A model generated the notes under the pieces. That model was given only the letters and a program-made list of their open reading frames with translations, was not told the origin of the DNA and made no database searches. From Bacillota bacterium (GTDB lineage Bacteria > Bacillota > Bacilli > Paenibacillales > Paenibacillaceae), in the NCBI GenBank assembly GCA_023391635.1, contig JAEWAQ010000005.1, forward strand, positions 62,001 to 126,000: 64,000 nucleotides of DNA, read 5' to 3'. The position numbers and the translations under genes are program-made. The stretch's first letter is position 1. Each line of letters begins with the position of its first letter. Shown here piece by piece: positions 16,322-24,707 of this stretch.

Positions 16322-17182
16322 TTGAAAGTCAGAACAGTGGCTCTGCTCAGCGTGCTCATCCTGGCGAGTTTTGCGACCGGGGCGTTCGCCGCGTCGAATA
16401 TTGAAGAAGTAAAGGCTTACCTTCGCAAAGACTATCAGGTGTTCGTGAACGGCGTGAAGACGGATGTCGGACCCGTGCTCGTCTATAACAACAAGAGCTA
16501 TCTGCAGCTGACCGCCATCGGGAAGGTCATGGGTGCGGATGTGGTCTGGAACCCGGCAAACCAGGGCATCTACGTGAATCCGTTCATTTACGAGAAACCG
16601 GACCCGATCGATAATCCGAATGCGCAATATTCCTCCATTACAATGATTCAGCCGCAAGGCTATACCGCGTCATACCGGGGTAAGGAAGCGCCGGTCTTGT
16701 CCGTCATGACGAGCGATTATACGACGAGTTATTACAGGGTTAGCGACTTGCAGCGGCTCAATCTTGACCTGAGCGGCTTGCATCTGGCGCGTGAATCGCG
16801 CACGGGCGAGTTGTATGTCTCGAACAAGGAGCTGGCGCGGGTCGGCCAGGATCAGCCGAAGTTCACATATGCTTATGGTCAGCTCGTGGTCGGCGAGACG
16901 GACCCGGACAAGCTCAAGGTCGTGCAGAGCTTCATCGACGGATTGCCCGCCATGTACCAGGCACTGAAGGTGAAGGACCCCGATTTTCCCGAGCTGGACT
17001 ACTATACCGTGCCTTTCATCTATGTTATCGACGCCCTGCCGAACGACGAGTACAACGTTCTGGGTCTCGAGAACACCCACTACAAGCGTTATTGGCTGAA
17101 GCTGAAGAAGAACGTGTTGGACAATTGGTATCAGGCCGAGCACAAGATCTTCGATCTGGGTACGAACGTTCCGAAATATTAA
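16322..17182 (+). CDS. Secreted protein with stalk (copper amine oxidase N-like) domain
   Basis: A TTG start behind GGTGGAGGTG opens a signal peptide (LLSVLILASFATGAFA). Next comes a copper-amine-oxidase-N/stalk-like domain at about residues 35-85, with VFVNGVKTDVGPVLVYNNKS and LTAIGKVMGADVVWN. The rest is less familiar and contains a pattern of Tyr, Asp and Leu residues with no enzyme motif recognised. Such domains usually bind cell-wall or matrix components. It is probably secreted and wall-associated; no partner is obvious. Confidence 0.75.
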   Translation: MKVRTVALLSVLILASFATGAFAASNIEEVKAYLRKDYQVFVNGVKTDVGPVLVYNNKSYLQLTAIGKVMGADVVWNPANQGIYVNPFIYEKPDPIDNPNAQYSSITMIQPQGYTASYRGKEAPVLSVMTSDYTTSYYRVSDLQRLNLDLSGLHLARESRTGELYVSNKELARVGQDQPKFTYAYGQLVVGETDPDKLKVVQSFIDGLPAMYQALKVKDPDFPELDYYTVPFIYVIDALPNDEYNVLGLENTHYKRYWLKLKKNVLDNWYQAEHKIFDLGTNVPKY

Positions 17183-17213
17183 CGGCGAGACGAGTTCGGG
17201 AGTTGGAGCGGAA

Positions 17214-17579
17214 ATGCGGAAAATCGACCATCGGACATTGATCGAGCTGGGCCTGCGGATGACCGCCACCTCTTTGCGTTACCCGTTTGACCCCGGTCTG
17301 CCCGTGCTTTTCGTGGGTAACCGCATGTTTGCGCTGCTGGGCCATACGGACGGCACGGAGAGCGTCAATCTGAAGGCAGAACCGGAAGAGGCCTGGCTGT
17401 TGCGCCAGCAATATCCGGCCTCGGTGCTGCCCGGCTATCATATGAATAAGAAGCACTGGAACACCGTGCTGCTGGACGGATCGGTCCCGGACGGCGAGAT
17501 CGCCGCGATGCTGGAACAATCGTATGAGCTCGTCATCGCGCGCATGACGCGTGCGGAGCGCCGGGAGATGCTGTTGTAG
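17214..17579 (+). CDS. YjbR/MmcQ-family protein
   Basis: The 121-residue protein resembles the YjbR (MmcQ) family with its double-wing fold: FDPGLPVLFVGNRMFALLG, then VNLKAEPEEAWLLRQQY and the KHWNTVLLDGSV segment, which carries the family's conserved Trp. Members are small, have a DNA-binding-like shape and no settled function. It sits alone between the stalk protein and the degS region with a weak ribosome site (GGAGCGG). Confidence 0.8.
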   Translation: MRKIDHRTLIELGLRMTATSLRYPFDPGLPVLFVGNRMFALLGHTDGTESVNLKAEPEEAWLLRQQYPASVLPGYHMNKKHWNTVLLDGSVPDGEIAAMLEQSYELVIARMTRAERREMLL

Positions 17580-17819
17580 GCTGACAAATGCCGCTGCGCA
17601 TGCTGCAGAGCAGAGATCGCATGCAGCGTGCCAAGCGCCTCGATTTCCTCGCCAAGTTCCTTGCCCCGTGCATACTCGGTCATGCGCCGCACAGCCGGTT
17701 ACGATGAAAATTTGATCATAATTTTCTCACCCATGTAACTTTTCCGTATTCTGTGAGTCTATTATCTAGAAAGATGCGGGAGCGGTCGGCCGAGCCCGCG
17801 GATGGCGCATCGAAGACGA

Positions 17820-17847
17820 TTAACAATCACAAGAATTGTGATATGAT
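17820..17847 (+). promoter_or_regulatory. Candidate degS promoter with palindromic operator
   Basis: TTAACA and TATGAT lie 16 bases apart. Between them is a perfect palindrome, ATCACAA-GAA-TTGTGAT, at 17826-17842, which fills the spacer and touches the -10. Such placement is typical of a repressor site. It lies about 30 bases before the degS start. Confidence 0.5.
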
Positions 17848-17876
17848 GAAATCAAGTCGTCAAGGGAGCCATGTAT

Positions 17877-19070
17877 GTGGATTATCGAGTAGACCAGATA
17901 GACCAAGTCATCCAGAATGCGATTACGGTCATGGAAGACAGCAAGGTGCAAGTTTTCGAAATCGCCGAGTCCGCCCGCCGGGAGCTGTATGCGCTGCAGA
18001 AGGAGCTCGAACGGATCTTGGCGGAGACGACGGAAGCCATCGACAAGGTTGATAAGCTGGAACGGGAATATCGGCTGGCCAGGATGCGCTTGACGGAAGT
18101 GAGCCGGGATTTCGTCCGCTACACGGAGCAGGACATTAAGTCGGCCTACGAGAGGGCGACGCAGATCCAGCTGGACCTGATGGTATTCCGGGAGAAGGAG
18201 CATTATCTCAGGGCCCGGCGCAACGACATTCAGAAGCGCGTGAAAAACTTGGAAATGTCCGTGGAGAGAGCCGAAACGATCGGATTGCAGATGAACGTGG
18301 TGCTCGATTATTTGTCAGGCGATCTGAACCAGGTGACCCGTATTCTCGAATCCGCGAAAAATCGACAGATGATCGGGCTTAAGATCATTCTGGCCCAGGA
18401 AGACGAACGCAAGCGCATCGCCAGGGAGATTCACGACGGCCCGGCGCAGTCGCTGGCCAATATGGTGCTGCGGACGGAGATCGCGGAGCGCATGCTGGAC
18501 ACGAACGATCTGGAGACGATCCGCGCCGAGCTGATCGATCTGAAGCAGCAGGTCCGCGTCGGGCTGGGCGAGATTCGCAAGATCATCTTCAATCTCAGGC
18601 CGATGGCGCTGGATGACCTGGGCCTCGTGCCGACGCTTCGCAAGTTCGTGCAAGATTTCGAGGAGCGCACGCGCATTCGCTCCGTGTTCGAGACGGTCGG
18701 CAAGGAGAAGCGGCTGCCGTCGGCGATGGAAGCGGCGATGTACCGGCTCGTGCAGGAAGCGTTCAACAATGCATTCAAGCATGCCGCGCCTACCTATATG
18801 TCGCTGGAGATGAATTTTCGGGAGCAGACGGTGCAGATGCAGATCACGGACAACGGCAGCGGATTTTCCGTCGAGCAGGTGGAGGCCAAAGCCCGTCAGC
18901 ACTCGCAGTTCGGTCTCGTCGGCATGCGGGAGCGAGTGGAACTGCTGCAAGGCAAGATCGATTTCGAATCGACGATCGGACAAGGAACCAAGATCAAAAT
19001 ACAAGTACCTATTAGTGCTGAGCGAGGAAGGGAGCCTAATCCATATGGAGACGAAGACGGCGGTTCGTAA
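17877..19070 (+). CDS. degS: Sensor histidine kinase DegS
   Basis: This soluble kinase of about 397 residues has no membrane helix. An N-terminal coiled-coil region (about residues 10-170) is followed by the HisKA_3 phospho-acceptor in AREIHDGPAQSLAN and an ATPase domain with EAFNNAFKHA, DNGSGF and GLVGMRER. It phosphorylates DegU, which controls exoenzymes, motility and competence. The GTG at 17877 suits AAGGGAG (8-base spacing) better than the ATG at 17871 (2 bases). It overlaps degU by 26 bases. Confidence 0.93.
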   Translation: MDYRVDQIDQVIQNAITVMEDSKVQVFEIAESARRELYALQKELERILAETTEAIDKVDKLEREYRLARMRLTEVSRDFVRYTEQDIKSAYERATQIQLDLMVFREKEHYLRARRNDIQKRVKNLEMSVERAETIGLQMNVVLDYLSGDLNQVTRILESAKNRQMIGLKIILAQEDERKRIAREIHDGPAQSLANMVLRTEIAERMLDTNDLETIRAELIDLKQQVRVGLGEIRKIIFNLRPMALDDLGLVPTLRKFVQDFEERTRIRSVFETVGKEKRLPSAMEAAMYRLVQEAFNNAFKHAAPTYMSLEMNFREQTVQMQITDNGSGFSVEQVEAKARQHSQFGLVGMRERVELLQGKIDFESTIGQGTKIKIQVPISAERGREPNPYGDEDGGS

Positions 19071-19767
19071 AATTCAGGTGTTGCTGGCGGACGACCACCA
19101 GCTGTTCCGGGAAGGATTAAAGCGGATTCTGAACATGGAGTCGGACCTGGAGGTTATCGGAGAATGCGGGAACGGCATCCAGGTGCTTGAATTTTGCAAT
19201 TTGCAGAAGCCGGACGTCGTGCTGCTCGACATTAACATGCCCTTGGAGAACGGGGTTGTGGCGACGGAGCGGCTTCGCGATATTTTTCCTGACATCAAGG
19301 TTATCATCCTATCGATTCATGACGATGAGAGCTACGTATTCGAGACGCTGCGCAAGGGCGCATCGGGCTATCTGCTGAAGGATATGGAAGCGGAAGCGCT
19401 GACGAGCGCCATCCGGACCGTCGCCGAGGGGCATGCCTACATTCATCCGAAGGTGACGGGCAAGCTGATCAACCAGCTGCGCCGCATGACGTATCTCGAC
19501 GAGATCGGCGCCACGTCGGGCGCTGCGGCCAGCCGCGAGACGGTAACGAAGTTCGCCGCGAACGGCAACAACCCGCTGACTCGCCGCGAGGCGGAAGTGC
19601 TCAAGCTGATGGCCGAGGGCAAGAGCAACAAGTCGATCGGCGAGAACCTGTTCATCAGCGAGAAGACGGTGAAGAACCACGTGAGCAGCATCTTGCAGAA
19701 GATGGAAGTCGACGACCGCACGCAGGCGGTAATCAACTCTATCAAGTTCGGATGGGTCACGCTGTAG
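19045..19767 (+). CDS. degU: Response regulator DegU
   Basis: An N-terminal receiver domain carries the phospho-accepting aspartate in VVLLDINMP (about residue 62) and the conserved KDMEAEAL tail. A C-terminal LuxR-type HTH follows (NPLTRREAEVLKLMAEG, then SNKSIGENLFISEKTVKNHV). The start METKTAVRKIQVLLADD overlaps the end of degS. The protein is about 240 residues, close to the usual DegU length. It controls degradative enzymes and flagellar genes in Bacillus and relatives; the flagellar operon lies about 11 kb downstream. No clear terminator follows. Confidence 0.94.
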   Translation: METKTAVRKIQVLLADDHQLFREGLKRILNMESDLEVIGECGNGIQVLEFCNLQKPDVVLLDINMPLENGVVATERLRDIFPDIKVIILSIHDDESYVFETLRKGASGYLLKDMEAEALTSAIRTVAEGHAYIHPKVTGKLINQLRRMTYLDEIGATSGAAASRETVTKFAANGNNPLTRREAEVLKLMAEGKSNKSIGENLFISEKTVKNHVSSILQKMEVDDRTQAVINSIKFGWVTL

Positions 19768-19880
19768 AGGATTGTAAGCGAAGTTACATAATGCAACAAG
19801 ATCGATCGGATAACGGATGGACGGCTCTTTCGCTTGCGGGCGGAGGGGCTGTTTTTGTTTGTATGTGGAAGGTAATATAC

Positions 19881-20046
19881 GGCGGTCGGTTGGGGCGATT
19901 TGGCGATGAGGGCGTCTAATGACGTGCGAGCGGCGGTTATTTGGGCGATTTGGCGATGACGGCATCTATTGGTGTGCGTGCGACGGTTGGCAGGGGCGAT
20001 TTGGCGATGAGGTCATCTATTGGTGTGCGAGCGGCGGTCGGTTGGG
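19881..20046 (+). repeat. Imperfect tandem repeat, period about 50 bp, three copies
   Basis: The core GGGCGATTTGGCGATGA occurs at 19893, 19943 and 19994, each followed by a variable half containing CATCTATTGGTGTGCG-type sequence. A partial fourth copy (GGTCGGTTGGG) follows. No convincing gene spans it. The stretch from 19768 to 20232 otherwise shows no gene. Confidence 0.8.
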
Positions 20047-20232
20047 CAGATAGACGGTACAGTCGCCTATTGGCCCTTCTGTCTGCCCTCTCCTCTATTT
20101 CCGACCTAAGTCCAGGTTCCGTTCCGCCGCGAGAGGGTTTTATTCAGGCACGCGAACCCATTACAATCAGTAATAGCTGGAAATAGACAAACAGATTCGC
20201 GGTACATAGGAGAGGCAGGAGAGGAACGGAGC

Positions 20233-23200
20233 ATGATCAAGTTCACGCAATTTGCCATGAAGAATGTGGCGGCCATCATGATTCTCATGGTGCTGCTGCT
20301 CATCGGCGGCATGTACTCCACGACGACGCTGAAGGTCGAGAGCATGCCGGACATCTCGTTCCCGGTCGTCATGGTGGGCACCTCGTACAAAGCGTCGCCC
20401 ACGGACGTGCTGGACCAGGTGACCAAGCCGCTGGAGAAGGCGCTGGCCAACATGAAGGGCCTGAAAAACCTGACGTCCACGTCGAGCGACAATTATTCCT
20501 CGATCATCGTGGAGCTTACGCAGGGCAACGATCCGGAGGATGCCAAGCAGGACATCGAGAGCCTGATCGCGAACGTCAAGCTGCCCTCGAGTTCCGAGAA
20601 GCCGCAGGTGATGACGTTCGGCTTCGCCTCGCAGCCCGTCTATTATTCGGCGGTGTACGGCGCGGAAGGCATGAACCAGGCGGAGCTCGACAAGCTTTAC
20701 AAGGACGTGATCGAGCCAGGCTTCAGCAGCATCGACGGCTTCGATCATATCGACTCGATCGGCAACCAGGAAGCGAAGCTGAGCATACGGTTGAACGCGG
20801 GTGCGCTGGTCAATTATGGACTATCGCCGACCCAAGTCGTAGCGGAAATCCAGTCCGGCCTGGCTTCCAGCCCCGCCGGGTCTGTCGAGTTCAACGGCAA
20901 CACGGAGATGGTTCGCGTGACCGGCGAGCTTAACACGATTTACGGCCTCGACCGCATGCTGATCAACACGCCAACCGGCGGCTCGGTCGAGCTCGGACAG
21001 ATCGCCAAAGTGGAATCGATCAGCGAGTCCTCCTTCTACGCGCGGCTGGACGGCAAGCCGGCGATCGGATTCCTGCTCTACAAGACGAACGATGCCAACG
21101 CGGTCGAGTTCGGGGAAGCCGTGCAGAAAATGATCCAGAGCTGGGAGAAGACGCTGCCGGGCGTGAATTTCCATGAAGTATTCGCCGATTCGGTGATGAT
21201 CAAGCAATCGGTCGACGGAATGGTGAAGGAAGGCGTGCTGGGGGCGCTCCTCGCGTCGCTGATGATTCTCGTGTTTCTGCGCAACGTGCGGATGACGATC
21301 ATCGTACTCGTTTCCATCCCGCTCTCGATCTTGCTGACCCTGCTCCTGATGGCGCCGCTCGGCATATCGCTGAACGTCATGACCTTGGGCGGGCTGGCTA
21401 TCGCGGTCGGGCGGGTCGTGGATGACAGCATCGTCGTAATCGAAAATATATACAGTCAGCTGGCCAAAGCGCAGGAGCGCGGAGAATCGGTCATCGTCAA
21501 GGCGACCAAGCAAGTGGCGTCTGCGATCACCTCCTCCACGCTTACGACGGTCGGCGTGTTCGGCCCGATCGCCTTCGTCAGCGGCGTCGTCGGCGAAGTG
21601 TTCCGCCCGTTCGCGCTAACGCTCGCATGTGCCTTGTTGGCCTCGCTTCTCGTCGCGCTCACGGTCATCCCGATGCTCGCCAAGCTGCTCGTCATGAAGA
21701 GCCGCAAAATCCCGAACCACGACGAGAACCATGTCGGCAAGTTCGCGCTGCGGTACAAGAAAATTTTGGCCGCCACGTTGAACAACAAGATCAAGACGCT
21801 GCTCTTGGCCGGACTGCTATTCGTTCTGTCGATCTCGCTGACCGTTCCGTTCCTCGCGTTCGAATTCATGCCGACGAGCGAATCCGACAAGCAGATGTAT
21901 ATTATGGTTGAGATGCCCAAGGAAACTTCCATCGATTCTATGAACGAGAAAATGAAAGAGATCGAACAAATACTCATGGAAGCGAAAGACAACAAAGGGA
22001 ACCCGCAGTTTACATACGTCGAGTCGTTGGTTGGCTATGAATTCTCAGAGAATGCGACGCCTTTTCGCTCGATGATGTTTACCGAAGTCAACGCGGATTC
22101 GAACGCGAATGAAGTTCTCAAGGCATATAAAGAGAAGCTTCTGTATGTACTGCCGCAGAAATCGAAAGTCGACGGTGCTCTCTTATCATTCGGAGGAGGC
22201 GGCGGGGGCGGCTCGGACTTCTCGTATTCGCTGAAGGGCGACGATCTGCTGATGCTGCAGGCTGCCGCGCAGACGATCAAGGAAGAGATGCAGAAGTTCC
22301 CCGAACTGAGTGAAATCAAGGATTCGCTCGGGGAGTCCAAGATGGAAGTCGATGTGCGCGTGAACCAGATCAAAGCTCGGCAGTACGGGCTCGGCACGGG
22401 GCAAGTGCTCGGAACGGTCCATGAATGGATCGGCAAACAGGAGCTCGGCGATTTGAAATTCGATAACGTGATGTACGAAACGACGATCGAGATGGACCCT
22501 GCCTACAAAAACTCCTTGGCCGCGCTTGAGAACATTCCGCTGGCCACGATGACGGGCCAGCAAATTCGGCTCGCCGACGTCGCGAGCGTGCGGCATATCG
22601 AGTCTCCGGTATCGATCGAGCGCGAGATGCAGAAGCAAGTCGTGACGGTGTCCGCCAAGATCGAAGGCAGGGACAAGGGCGGGATCAGCGCCAAAGTATC
22701 GGCCGCGCTTGACGGGATCGACCTGCCGACGGGCGTCAACCGGGAGGTGGCGGGCGTATCAGACGATATTAGCGAGGGCTTCGGGCAGATGTTCGCTGCC
22801 ATGGGCGCATCGATCTTCATCGTCTATCTGATCATGGTGCTCGCCTTCGGCAACGCGAGCGCGCCGTTTGCCATCCTGTTCTCGCTGCCGCTTGCCGTGA
22901 TCGGCGGCCTGATCGGACTGCTCGTGAGCGGTGAAACGCTGAATGTCACTTCGCTCATCGGGTTCCTGATGCTGATCGGGATCGTCGTGACGAACGCGAT
23001 CGTACTGATCGACCGTGTGCAGCAGTTGCGGGAGGAAGGCATGCCTGTGCGGGAAGCGCTGCTGGAAGCCGGAATGAACCGGCTGCGTCCGATCATCATG
23101 ACGGCGGGCGCCACGATCTTCGCGCTGGTCCCGCTGGCGATGGGCATGTCGGAAGGAGCGCTCATTTCCAAAGGACTTGCGGTCGTCGTTATCGGCGGCT

Positions 23201-23334
23201 TGATCACGTCCACGGTGCTGACATTGGTCGTCGTGCCGATCGTGTATGAAGCGATCGATTCGTTCAAGGCGAGGATCGGCCGCTTGTTCCACAGGAAGAA
23301 GAAGCTGGCGGAGAGCGGCGCGGCAGCGGCGTAA
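20233..23334 (+). CDS. RND-family efflux transporter (HAE1/SwrC type)
   Basis: The transporter of 1033 residues has the full RND layout: a membrane helix at the N terminus, a large extracytoplasmic loop with PDISFPVVMV, helices 2-6 (LGISLNVMTLGGLAIAVGRV and VVDDSIVVIEN) and a repeated second half. Proton-relay acidic residues in helix 4 (VVDDSIV) are present. In Firmicutes the closest named relative is SwrC/YerP of Bacillus subtilis, which exports surfactin. The next gene is its adaptor; no outer-membrane partner is expected. Start has GGAACGGAG upstream. Confidence 0.92.
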   Translation: MIKFTQFAMKNVAAIMILMVLLLIGGMYSTTTLKVESMPDISFPVVMVGTSYKASPTDVLDQVTKPLEKALANMKGLKNLTSTSSDNYSSIIVELTQGNDPEDAKQDIESLIANVKLPSSSEKPQVMTFGFASQPVYYSAVYGAEGMNQAELDKLYKDVIEPGFSSIDGFDHIDSIGNQEAKLSIRLNAGALVNYGLSPTQVVAEIQSGLASSPAGSVEFNGNTEMVRVTGELNTIYGLDRMLINTPTGGSVELGQIAKVESISESSFYARLDGKPAIGFLLYKTNDANAVEFGEAVQKMIQSWEKTLPGVNFHEVFADSVMIKQSVDGMVKEGVLGALLASLMILVFLRNVRMTIIVLVSIPLSILLTLLLMAPLGISLNVMTLGGLAIAVGRVVDDSIVVIENIYSQLAKAQERGESVIVKATKQVASAITSSTLTTVGVFGPIAFVSGVVGEVFRPFALTLACALLASLLVALTVIPMLAKLLVMKSRKIPNHDENHVGKFALRYKKILAATLNNKIKTLLLAGLLFVLSISLTVPFLAFEFMPTSESDKQMYIMVEMPKETSIDSMNEKMKEIEQILMEAKDNKGNPQFTYVESLVGYEFSENATPFRSMMFTEVNADSNANEVLKAYKEKLLYVLPQKSKVDGALLSFGGGGGGGSDFSYSLKGDDLLMLQAAAQTIKEEMQKFPELSEIKDSLGESKMEVDVRVNQIKARQYGLGTGQVLGTVHEWIGKQELGDLKFDNVMYETTIEMDPAYKNSLAALENIPLATMTGQQIRLADVASVRHIESPVSIEREMQKQVVTVSAKIEGRDKGGISAKVSAALDGIDLPTGVNREVAGVSDDISEGFGQMFAAMGASIFIVYLIMVLAFGNASAPFAILFSLPLAVIGGLIGLLVSGETLNVTSLIGFLMLIGIVVTNAIVLIDRVQQLREEGMPVREALLEAGMNRLRPIIMTAGATIFALVPLAMGMSEGALISKGLAVVVIGGLITSTVLTLVVVPIVYEAIDSFKARIGRLFHRKKKLAESGAAAA

Positions 23335-23390
23335 TGCGGAGCAACGTGAATTTACACGCAATCCATTAACCGATGAGGAGAAGGTTGTAG

Positions 23391-24599
23391 ATGAGCATAG
23401 CCAAAAAATCGAAATCCATCCGTGCGGCGGCGGTCCTGGCGGTGTGCGCCGCGATCGTCGCGGGCTGTGCGGCAGGCGCGAAGCAGGAGCAAGGCGCGGG
23501 TACGGGGTCAGCCGCTGCTGCTGCCGTCAAGCAGGTGAAAGTGGCGGAGATCGCCAAAGTGCAAATTTCCGAGCCGCTTGAGCAGGTGGCTGATGTGCTC
23601 GCTTCCGCGCAAGTCAGCGTCGTCGTCAAGACGAACGCGGACGTGCGAGAAGCGGTGAAGCAGCGCGGCGATCAGGTCAAGCAAGGCGAAGTTCTGGTCG
23701 TGCTCGACGATACGGACGCCTTGCTGCAGCAGCAGCAAGCGCTGCTTTCCCGCGAGAGCGCCGAGCAGTCGCTGGCGTCCGGACGCAAGCAATGGGCGCA
23801 TAACGTTGCGAAGATGGAGCAGGCGCTCGTCCAAGCGACCAAGAATTACAACAAAACTCGCAACGACTACGACGCTGGTCTCGTCGACAAGACGGCGCTC
23901 GATCAGGCGGAGGACGCCTGGAAGAATGCGAAGGACGAACTGGCGATGCTCAAGGAATCGTCCGTCGACGCGCTCGAGCTGCAGGTGAAATCTTCGGAGC
24001 TGTCGGTGGAGTTGTCCGAGCGGGTTTTGGCCAATCACAGGATTACGGCGCCGATCGACGGCATCCTGACAGGTCTCGACGTCCAGCAAGGGATGACGGT
24101 CGGGGCGGGCATGGCAGTCGGCGAGATCCAGCAGCTGGATCCGATCAAGATTCGGGCACTGCTGACCGCGCAGGCGGCCGGAGCGGTTCGGGGCAAGACG
24201 GAACTGCAATTTTACGTGCCGGGCGACAAGAAGATGTACACGGGGCAAATCACTTATTTGGCCGATGTCGTGGACACGCAGACGAACGCCTATGAGCTTG
24301 ACCTGTCTGTCGGCAACGCCGATCTGAGTCTGAAGCCGGGCATGAAGGTACAGGTGCGGCTTACGGAAGCGGAGGAGGAGCAGGTTGTGGCCGTTCCGAC
24401 GCTGAGCATCGTCAGGGAAGGCGCGGACAATTATGTGTACGTGCTGGATGGCGATAAGGCGGTTAAGCGAAAAGTCGAACTGGGACGCCTGAACGAGTTA
24501 AACCAGGAGATCATCAGCGGAGTAGCGGCTGGCGAGCTGTTGATTGTCTCGGGGCAGCATCAGCTGACCGACGGGGAACAGGTGCAGGTTGCGAAATAA
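23391..24599 (+). CDS. Membrane-fusion adaptor lipoprotein of the RND pump
   Basis: A charged N terminus and hydrophobic segment end in IVAGC, a lipobox, so the cysteine should be lipidated and the protein anchored outside the membrane. It then has an RND membrane-fusion-protein layout: a beta-strand region, two alpha-helical hairpin arms (QQQQALLSRESAEQSLASGR), the lipoyl-like VQQGMTVGAGM and a C-terminal barrel. It sits 56 bases after the RND gene with GAGGAGAAGG upstream, so the two form an operon. Confidence 0.9.
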   Translation: MSIAKKSKSIRAAAVLAVCAAIVAGCAAGAKQEQGAGTGSAAAAAVKQVKVAEIAKVQISEPLEQVADVLASAQVSVVVKTNADVREAVKQRGDQVKQGEVLVVLDDTDALLQQQQALLSRESAEQSLASGRKQWAHNVAKMEQALVQATKNYNKTRNDYDAGLVDKTALDQAEDAWKNAKDELAMLKESSVDALELQVKSSELSVELSERVLANHRITAPIDGILTGLDVQQGMTVGAGMAVGEIQQLDPIKIRALLTAQAAGAVRGKTELQFYVPGDKKMYTGQITYLADVVDTQTNAYELDLSVGNADLSLKPGMKVQVRLTEAEEEQVVAVPTLSIVREGADNYVYVLDGDKAVKRKVELGRLNELNQEIISGVAAGELLIVSGQHQLTDGEQVQVAK

Positions 24600-24707
24600 A
24601 AGGATGGGGAAGGCGCCGGAGGAACAATTTCAGAAAATGGGTACTGCGGCGGAGAAGCGTTAGCGATTCAGCAATCATCATCGATAGATAGATCGTGGAG
24701 GGATACT

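Noticed and set aside
17438..17692. Minus-strand frame beside yjbR
   Set aside because: Most of it overlaps YjbR antisense. The remaining part, up to the ATG, has a fairly protein-like look but no promoter or match, so it was not annotated.
17580..17819. Other features in the gap before degS
   Set aside because: Nothing supportable was seen here besides the promoter region that begins at 17820.
19881..20186. CRISPR array or coding gene over the 50-bp repeats
   Set aside because: Repeat and spacer parts are equally conserved with three imperfect copies, and the open frame over them has no ribosome site or protein-like composition.
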